Positions 1 through 4,753 of a DNA stretch of 14,060 nt are shown here, one piece after another. A program made the translations under genes and the position numbers. Numbering within the stretch: position 1 is the stretch's first letter; the number at the start of each line of letters is the position of its first letter. The DNA is taken from the NCBI GenBank assembly GCA_003505905.1, contig DNXM01000080.1, positions 1-14,060 on the forward strand, read 5' to 3'. Under the pieces are notes generated by a model. It did not search any database. It had not been told where the DNA came from and saw nothing but the letters and a program-made list of their open reading frames with translations. This stretch comes from Oscillospiraceae bacterium. Lineage in GTDB: Bacteria > Bacillota > Clostridia > Oscillospirales > Acutalibacteraceae.

Positions 1-799
1 CTTTGTTTTTGTATTGGCTTCGTTCGTCCTGACATTCCACCACCGTACCCGTTGGCAAATGGGTGATGCGGATAGCGGACTCGGTTTTGTTGATGTGCTG
101 TCCGCCGGCCCCGCTCGAACGGAAGGTATCAATCTGCAAATCGGTCGGATTGATCTGCACATCCACCTCCTCCGCTTCGGGCAAAACCGCCACGGTCACG
201 GTTGAAGTGTGGATACGCCCTTGGCTTTCGGTTTCGGGCACACGCTGAACCCGATGCACGCCGCTTTCAAATTTGAAACGGGAATAGGCCCCGTCACCGT
301 TGACCATAAAGCTTACTTCTTTGAAGCCGCCGACCTCGGTTTCGTTAGCGTTCAAAATTTCGGTGCTCCAGCCCTTGGTCTGCGCATACATTGAATACAT
401 TCGGTAAAGCACATAGGCAAACAGCGTTGCTTCGTCGCCGCCTGCTCCGCCTCGGATTTCGACAATGACATTGCGGTCATCGTTCGGGTCACGGGGCAGC
501 AAAAGCACTTTCAACTCATCTAAACGCTGTTGAATCCGCTCCCTCGCCTGCTCGCATTCCTCTTGTGCAAGCTCTTTCAGCTCGGCATCGGAATCGGGGT
601 CGTTGAGCAAAAGCACGGCTTCCTCTTCGGCTTGCTTTGCCGTCAGATATTCCCGATACTTTTCGACAACGGGCGTTAAATGCTTTTGCTCCTGCATATA
701 CTTTTTACAGAGGGCAATGTCCGAAATCACTTCGGGCAGGCAAAGCTGACGGTTGATTTCTTCGTACCGTTCTTCCACTTGTTTGAGTTTTTCGAGCAT
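1..799 (-). CDS. prfA: Peptide chain release factor 1, C-terminus cut by window edge
   Basis: Release factor 1 reads UAA and UAG stop codons in the ribosomal A site and triggers hydrolysis of peptidyl-tRNA. The visible 266 residues begin [10 protein letters not shown], with a coiled N-terminal domain to about residue 105. The tripeptide anticodon P188-E189-T190 lies in [14 protein letters not shown]; the PxT form marks RF1, whereas RF2 has SPF. The catalytic GGQ is at residues 232-234 in [18 protein letters not shown]1 is usually about 355-360 residues, so roughly 90 C-terminal residues lie outside the window. The start is the ATG at 797-799, with an AAGGAG (808-813) that overlaps the end of the upstream DUF951 gene. 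Only five bases separate that gene's stop from this start, so translational coupling is likely. The reading frame is open to base 1 and nothing looks broken. Confidence 0.97.
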   Translation of the reverse strand, partial: MLEKLKQVEERYEEINRQLCLPEVISDIALCKKYMQEQKHLTPVVEKYREYLTAKQAEEEAVLLLNDPDSDAELKELAQEECEQARERIQQRLDELKVLLLPRDPNDDRNVIVEIRGGAGGDEATLFAYVLYRMYSMYAQTKGWSTEILNANETEVGGFKEVSFMVNGDGAYSRFKFESGVHRVQRVPETESQGRIHTSTVTVAVLPEAEEVDVQINPTDLQIDTFRSSGAGGQHINKTESAIRITHLPTGTVVECQDERSQYKNK

Positions 800-804
800 A
801 GGGG

Positions 805-996
805 TTACTCCTTTTGTTCTGTTGATTCAATACGCCGAATGCTTTTTTCGATTTTGGCTCTCGGTGTCATAAACTCGTGACCGCAGCCGCAGCAGCGCAA
901 GCGAAAATCCATCCCCACACGCAAGACCTCAAAGCAATTACTGCCGCAGGGATGCGCTTTTTTCATATACAATTTATCTCCGAGCTTTACATTCAT
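805..996 (-). CDS. DUF951 family small zinc-ribbon-like protein
   Basis: This is a 63-residue protein of the DUF951 family, common in Firmicutes and of unknown function. The family pattern is clear: [20 protein letters not shown], then [27 protein letters not shown]. The cysteines at residues 17, 21, 35, 36 and 38 could form a small metal or nucleic-acid-binding site, but that is inference. I chose the ATG at 994-996 because family members begin with (M)xVKLGD and because a GGAG lies 11 bases upstream. A longer reading frame up to 1104 would run back through the promoter and has no family similarity. It is the first gene of a two-gene operon with prfA; its stop TAA (805-807) lies next to the prfA ribosome binding site. 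Confidence 0.88.
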   Translation of the reverse strand: MNVKLGDKLYMKKAHPCGSNCFEVLRVGMDFRLRCCGCGHEFMTPRAKIEKSIRRIESTEQKE

Positions 997-1020
997 AACA
1001 TAATCAACTCCAATTAGGAT

Positions 1021-1049
1021 ATTATACCATAAAGAAGCAACAATAGCAA
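1021..1049 (-). promoter_or_regulatory. Sigma-A type promoter for DUF951-prfA
   Basis: Read on the minus strand: -35 TTGCTA (1044-1049), a 17-base spacer and -10 TATAAT (1021-1026), preceded by TGG, which makes an extended -10 (TGnTATAAT). Transcription would start near 1014, about 18 bases before the DUF951 start codon, leaving just enough leader for its ribosome binding site. Confidence 0.82.
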
Positions 1050-1124
1050 CTTTTTGCTTTTGCGAGCATGGAACGAAAATTTCGGCATATATATCACTAT
1101 GCAACGGATTTTCACTTTTCGTTT

Positions 1125-1161
1125 AAGGAGGGAGTCGGCGCATTGCCGCCGCAACCGTATG
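1125..1161 (+). promoter_or_regulatory. Distant Shine-Dalgarno with hairpin before the S1-protein start
   Basis: A strong AAGGAGG (1125-1131) lies 27 bases before the ATG at 1159-1161, too far for normal initiation. Between them CGGCG (1136-1140) can pair perfectly with CGCCG (1147-1151) around a six-base loop. Folding this stem would shorten the effective spacing to about 11 bases. The alternative is that translation starts at ATG 1189, which has its own AAGGA six bases upstream. I see no convincing promoter for this gene in 1050-1124. Confidence 0.4.
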
Positions 1162-2085
1162 AACAAATTTTGTCCCGAAGGACGACTGATGAGCACCGCA
1201 GAGAATCTTGCTTTGCTTCGAGATAAAAGCGGAATCATGCAAGCCTATACGCACGGAACGGTTTTGGAATCCCGTGTGCTTTTGTGCGACAACAACCACG
1301 ATTTGCATTTGGATTTGGGGGCGATGCGCGGGCGCATCCCGCGGGAAGAGGGCGCTCTGGGGATTGAGGACGGCTCAGTGCGTGACATTGCACTCATTTC
1401 ACGGGTGAATAAACCCGTTCAATTTCGCATAATCGGGTTTGAATCCGACATCTACGGCGAGCAGTCTGCCGTTTTGAGCCGAAAAAGCGTACAAAAAGAT
1501 TGTCGGAAAAGCTGCATTTCCGCCCTGCGCCCCGGCGATGTGATTGATGCCACCGTCACGCACACCGAGGGCTTCGGTGCCTTTGCCGACATCGGCGCCG
1601 GACTCGTTGCGCTGATTCCCATTGATGCCGTTTCGGTTTCCCGCATTCCGCACCCGAATGTGCGCTTCAGCGTCGGCGACCCGATAAAAGCGGTGGTGAA
1701 AAGCATTGCGCCCGACGGAAAAATCACCTTGACCCACAAAGAGCTGCTCGGAACTTGGGAAGAAAATGCGGCAAAATTCAAAGCGGGCGAAACCGTTCCC
1801 GGCATCGTCCGCTCAGTTGAAAAATACGGTGTTTTTGTGGAATTGGCGCCGAATCTGGCAGGGCTTGCCGAGCCTGTCGCCGACATCGAACCGGGACAGC
1901 ACGCAACCGTTTACATTAAGAGTCTGATTCCCGAACGCATGAAAATCAAGTTGACCATCGTCGACTCGTTTCACGCACAGTATCCGACACGCCTGCCGTC
2001 CTACTTTTTGAAGGAACAGCACATTCACCGTTGGGTCTATTCCCCCGAATGCTGTCCGAGGCTAATCGAAAGCGTTTTTGAATAA
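1159..2085 (+). CDS. S1 RNA-binding domain protein
   Basis: A 308-residue protein with two clear S1 (OB-fold) domains: about residues 123-195 (LRPGDVIDATVTHTEGFGAF to ITLTHKELLGTW) and about 209-272 (AGETVPGIVRSVEKYGVFVE to MKIKLTIVDSF). The N-terminal part (about 33-107, containing LCDNNHDLHLDLGAMRGRIP) looks like a degenerate third S1-like fold. It resembles a clostridial protein often annotated as ribosomal protein S1-like. It is shorter than true S1 and probably binds RNA or ribosomes in the cytoplasm; its exact role is unknown. I prefer the ATG at 1159 because MNKFCPEGRL fits a PEG motif I recall at the start of relatives. The ATG at 1189 (MSTAENLALL, 298 residues) is the main alternative. 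The stop TAA (2083-2085) directly abuts the convergent dehydrogenase gene, with no terminator in between. Confidence 0.85.
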   Translation: MNKFCPEGRLMSTAENLALLRDKSGIMQAYTHGTVLESRVLLCDNNHDLHLDLGAMRGRIPREEGALGIEDGSVRDIALISRVNKPVQFRIIGFESDIYGEQSAVLSRKSVQKDCRKSCISALRPGDVIDATVTHTEGFGAFADIGAGLVALIPIDAVSVSRIPHPNVRFSVGDPIKAVVKSIAPDGKITLTHKELLGTWEENAAKFKAGETVPGIVRSVEKYGVFVELAPNLAGLAEPVADIEPGQHATVYIKSLIPERMKIKLTIVDSFHAQYPTRLPSYFLKEQHIHRWVYSPECCPRLIESVFE

Positions 2086-2889
2086 TCAGCGGGTGAGCAG
2101 GCCTGCGTCAAGCACATACTGACTGCCCGTGACATAGCGAGCCTTGTCGCTGGCAAGGAACAAGACGGAATCCACAACATCCTCCACTTCCAGCCACGGC
2201 ACGGGAATCAAGTTGCCTGCAGAAGCCTCGGCGATTTCTTCGGGTGTCTTACCCTCCATTTCGGCAAGCCCGTCGTTCATCGGCGTGTTGACACCCGTGG
2301 GATGAATGCTCAACACACGAATGCCGTAGGGCGCAAGCTCAATCGCCTGCGACTTGGTCAAGCCGACCAAGCCGAATTTGGATGCGGCATAGTGCGAAAG
2401 GCGGTTCATGCCACGCAGACCACCGATGGACGAGTTGTAGATGATAACGCCGCTCTTTTGCGCAATCATGTGCGGAATAACATACTTGGAAATGAGCCAT
2501 CCGCCCTTAAGGTTAATGTCAATCATGGAATCCCATTCTTTTTCGGTCATTTCCCATGACTTGGCATAAGCGCAGATGCCGGCGTTGCTGAACAGAATAT
2601 CTACCGTTCCGAAACGAGCAGTGCCTTTTTCGACAGCCGCCTTCACTTCCGCCTCGTCACGCACATCGGCGGCGCAGATTTCGCACGCACCGCCGAGGGC
2701 TTCAATTTCCTTTTTCAGGTTTTCCAAATCCTCGCCGCAGGAGCGGTTGTAGGACGGATATTCGATTTTTGAGCCTAAATCAACGGCAATAACATTGGCT
2801 CCCTCTTTGGCAAACGCAAGGGCAACACCCCTGCCTTGGCCTTTAGCCGCACCGGTGACAAGCACTGTTTTTCCTTTGAAATTATACAT
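2086..2889 (-). CDS. NAD-dependent short-chain dehydrogenase/reductase
   Basis: A 267-residue classical SDR. The cofactor loop TGAAKGQG is at residues 12-19, and D37 at the end of beta-2 predicts NAD(H) rather than NADP(H). NAG is at 102-104, and the catalytic residues are S154, Y167 and K171 (HYAASK). After D37 there is an insertion of roughly 13 residues containing YPSYNRSCGED before the next helix. This insertion, together with HPTGVNTPM near 196-204, resembles SDRs of the mycofactocin-coupled/carveol dehydrogenase group, in which NAD is described as tightly held. The substrate cannot be told from sequence. The start is the ATG at 2887-2889, with CGGAGG eight bases upstream; a longer frame to 2949 runs back through the preceding gene's end and is rejected. 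It is the second gene of an operon, 19 bases after the CxxC protein. Confidence 0.9.
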   Translation of the reverse strand: MYNFKGKTVLVTGAAKGQGRGVALAFAKEGANVIAVDLGSKIEYPSYNRSCGEDLENLKKEIEALGGACEICAADVRDEAEVKAAVEKGTARFGTVDILFSNAGICAYAKSWEMTEKEWDSMIDINLKGGWLISKYVIPHMIAQKSGVIIYNSSIGGLRGMNRLSHYAASKFGLVGLTKSQAIELAPYGIRVLSIHPTGVNTPMNDGLAEMEGKTPEEIAEASAGNLIPVPWLEVEDVVDSVLFLASDKARYVTGSQYVLDAGLLTR

Positions 2890-2908
2890 TTTATTGTCCT
2901 CCGAAAAA

Positions 2909-3427
2909 TTATTTGTCGTAACCGAACAGGTAGGTATCCAAATCGACACGCAAAACCGTGTTGATTAAGTTCGTTGCAATCATGATTGCCGCAAAAGCCG
3001 TCAAAACAACCAGTTGTTCATCATTGAACAAGGCCTTCATTTCGGCAAACTGCTCCTCGTCGATTTCATGGGGATTATCCACAATGTTGCGGCCGAACGA
3101 AATCAACGCCTGCTGTTTTTCCGTGAACGAAAACGAGTCAAAATCAATGCCCTCATCCCGCAGAATTTTGCGGAAGAAGGACGAGCAAATCAAACAGTCG
3201 TTCTCGGCGGAAATGGCGTAGCAAAACAGATTGATTTCAAGCGGAGAAAGGAATTTCGCCGCCTCATCACGGAGCGTGTACCACTCCATAAGAGCCTTAA
3301 AAGACGGAACATTGTTGAGCAGGGTTCGCTTCATGTTCGTCATCTTGCCGATTTTCGTATGTTCATCGTGTGCATCCTTCACCGCCTGCGGAGCGGTTTC
3401 GTAATCAATTTGGGGAACTCTTGCCAT
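2909..3427 (-). CDS. AhpD/carboxymuconolactone decarboxylase-like CxxC protein
   Basis: A 172-residue all-alpha protein of the AhpD-like fold (peroxidase-related or carboxymuconolactone decarboxylase-like). The diagnostic piece is YAISAENDCLICSSFFRKIL, with C78 and C81 forming the redox CxxC on a helix. Canonical AhpD motifs have a histidine between the cysteines and another four residues after the second; here those positions are I80 and F85. Dithiol chemistry is therefore possible, but the usual proton relay is missing. The N-terminus MARVPQIDYETAPQAVKDAH is typical of the family. ATG 3425-3427 is preceded by CGGAGG at good spacing. It leads an operon with the NAD-dependent dehydrogenase, so a thiol-linked redox role together with that enzyme is plausible but is inference. 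Confidence 0.82.
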   Translation of the reverse strand: MARVPQIDYETAPQAVKDAHDEHTKIGKMTNMKRTLLNNVPSFKALMEWYTLRDEAAKFLSPLEINLFCYAISAENDCLICSSFFRKILRDEGIDFDSFSFTEKQQALISFGRNIVDNPHEIDEEQFAEMKALFNDEQLVVLTAFAAIMIATNLINTVLRVDLDTYLFGYDK

Positions 3428-3470
3428 TGTGTTCGTACCTCCGAAAAAGTTTTTTAATCAATGCCGTTTT

Positions 3471-3499
3471 ATTTTATTCCTTTTGTTGCTCGGTTTCAA
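3471..3499 (-). promoter_or_regulatory. Sigma-A type promoter for the CxxC protein-SDR operon
   Basis: Read on the minus strand: -35 TTGAAA (3494-3499), a 17-base spacer and -10 TAAAAT (3471-3476), each five of six matches to consensus. It lies about 45 bases before the start codon at 3427. Its -35 overlaps the inverted repeat at 3486-3505. Confidence 0.78.
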
Positions 3500-3505
3500 G
3501 AGCAA
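3486..3505. promoter_or_regulatory. Inverted repeat, possible operator between divergent promoters
   Basis: TTGCTC (3486-3491) and GAGCAA (3500-3505) form a perfect six-base inverted repeat with an eight-base centre. It covers the -35 box of the leftward promoter and ends three bases before the -35 box of the rightward rfbB promoter. A dimeric repressor or activator bound here could affect either or both. No candidate regulator gene is in the window. Confidence 0.35.
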
Positions 3506-3508
3506 TTC

Positions 3509-3537
3509 TTGATTTATGGGATTTTTTTTGCTATAAT
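3509..3537 (+). promoter_or_regulatory. Sigma-A type promoter for rfbB
   Basis: -35 TTGATT (3509-3514), a 17-base spacer and -10 TATAAT (3532-3537), with TGC just before it forming an extended -10. Transcription should start near 3544, giving a leader of about 57 bases. That leader holds GTCTGC (3551-3556) and its complement GCAGAC (3578-3583), and a direct repeat CTGCACGG (3553-3560 and 3583-3590). Confidence 0.83.
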
Positions 3538-3600
3538 ACACGCAGAACAGGTCTGCACGGTCGTTTTTGCTCAAATCGCAGACTGCACGGAGGATATTCC

Positions 3601-4617
3601 ATGAAAAAAATTCTTGTCACAGGCGGTGCCGGTTTCATCGGCGGAAACTTCATTCACTATATGCTGCGGGATTACCCGGATGTTTCGTTGGTTTGTTTGG
3701 ATGCGCTGACCTACGCAGGCAATTTGGAAACACTTGCCGCCGCATTCAAAAACTCGAATTTCAAGTTCGTCAGGGGCAGCATCACCGACCGCAAGCTTGT
3801 TTTTGATTTGTTTGAAAGTGAAAAATTCGATGCGGTGGTCAACTTCGCCGCCGAATCCCATGTTGACCGTTCAATTGAAAACCCCGAAGTGTTTTTACAG
3901 ACCAATATTCTCGGCACGCAGGTGCTGTTGGATGCCTGCAACCGTTTCAAAACGCCACGCTATCACCAGGTTTCAACCGATGAGGTTTACGGCGATTTGC
4001 CGTTGGACAAGCCCGAGCTGATGTTCACCGAAACCACACCCATTCACACCTCTTCGCCCTATTCGGCAAGCAAGGCTTCGGCGGATTTGCTCACGCAGGC
4101 ATATCACCGCACCTTCGGCACACCCGTTACGATTTCACGCTGTTCCAACAACTACGGTCCCTATCAATTCCCCGAAAAGCTCATTCCGCTCATGATTGCA
4201 AAGGCAACCGACGGACAGGCTCTGCCGGTTTACGGCGAGGGATTAAATGTGCGTGACTGGCTGTATGTCGAAGACCATTGCCGTGCCATCGCCATGATTT
4301 TGTTCAACGGCCGCATCGGCGAAGTGTACAATATCGGCGGTCACAACGAGCGCACCAACATTCAAGTGGTCAAAACCATTCTCAAACAGCTCGGCAAGGA
4401 TGAGAGCCTGATTACCCATGTCAAAGACCGACCCGGTCACGACCGCCGTTACGCCATTGACCCGAAGAAAATTGGCGATGAGCTTGGCTGGAAGCCCGAA
4501 ACGCTGTTTGACGAGGGCATTGAACGCACCATTCGCTGGTATGTCGAAAACGAGGGTTGGTGGAAGAACATCCTCAACGGCACATACCGCTCCTATACAC
4601 CGGCTGATTTTTCATAA
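3601..4617 (+). CDS. rfbB: dTDP-glucose 4,6-dehydratase
   Basis: RfbB/RmlB converts dTDP-glucose to dTDP-4-keto-6-deoxyglucose, the second step towards dTDP-L-rhamnose and other deoxysugars for cell-surface glycans. The protein is 338 residues, normal for the family. The Rossmann motif TGGAGFIGG is at residues 7-15. The catalytic triplet T126-D127-E128 lies in VSTDEVYGDL, and the SDR pair is Y154/K158 in YSASK. Family signatures NNYGPYQFPEKLIPLM (183-198), VRDWLYVEDH (217-226) and DRPGHDRRYAID (276-287) are all intact. The ATG at 3601 has GGAGG seven bases upstream, and MKKILVTGGAGFIGG is the typical N-terminus, so longer in-frame starts upstream are rejected. The usual partners rfbA, rfbC and rfbD are absent from the window. 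The gene has its own promoter and terminator and appears monocistronic. Confidence 0.97.
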   Translation: MKKILVTGGAGFIGGNFIHYMLRDYPDVSLVCLDALTYAGNLETLAAAFKNSNFKFVRGSITDRKLVFDLFESEKFDAVVNFAAESHVDRSIENPEVFLQTNILGTQVLLDACNRFKTPRYHQVSTDEVYGDLPLDKPELMFTETTPIHTSSPYSASKASADLLTQAYHRTFGTPVTISRCSNNYGPYQFPEKLIPLMIAKATDGQALPVYGEGLNVRDWLYVEDHCRAIAMILFNGRIGEVYNIGGHNERTNIQVVKTILKQLGKDESLITHVKDRPGHDRRYAIDPKKIGDELGWKPETLFDEGIERTIRWYVENEGWWKNILNGTYRSYTPADFS

Positions 4618-4625
4618 TTTGCATA

Positions 4626-4662
4626 GGCAGCATTCTTTTTATGGAATGTTGCCAATTTTTTT
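4626..4662 (+). terminator. Rho-independent terminator after rfbB
   Basis: A ten-base stem (4626-4635 with 4644-4653, including one G-T wobble) and an eight-base loop, followed by a run of seven T (4656-4662). It begins eight bases after the rfbB stop codon. Confidence 0.85.
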
Positions 4663-4688
4663 GTAAAAAAATTGTGAATATTTACAGC

Positions 4689-4717
4689 AAGACATTTACA
4701 GATGTTTATGTTATAAT
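4689..4717 (+). promoter_or_regulatory. Extended -10 promoter for the secreted repeat protein
   Basis: -10 TATAAT (4712-4717) is preceded by TGT, giving an extended -10. A weak -35 AAGACA (4689-4694) sits at the ideal 17-base spacing. Two copies of ATTTACAG (4680-4687 and 4694-4701) flank the -35 and could be activator sites. A GGGAGG at 4739-4744 serves the start codon at 4754. Confidence 0.72.
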
Positions 4718-4753
4718 ACAAAGCGAAAAAAATTGTCCGGGAGGAACTAATCT

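Noticed and set aside
1066..1100. Possible promoter for the S1-domain gene around TATATATC.
   Set aside because: No acceptable -35 box at 16-18 bases; not supportable.
997..1104. N-terminal extension of the DUF951 protein.
   Set aside because: The extension covers the promoter and ribosome binding site, and the family starts at the ATG at 996.
2097..2106. Palindrome GCAGGCCTGC near the S1/SDR junction as a terminator.
   Set aside because: It has no loop and no following T-run and lies inside the dehydrogenase coding sequence.
2890..2949. Longer N-terminus for the short-chain dehydrogenase.
   Set aside because: It would overlap the end of the preceding gene; the ATG at 2889 has a good ribosome binding site and begins right before the Rossmann fold.
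3370..3600. Longer N-terminus for RfbB.
   Set aside because: It runs through two divergent promoters; MKKILVTGGAGFIGG at 3601 is the standard start.
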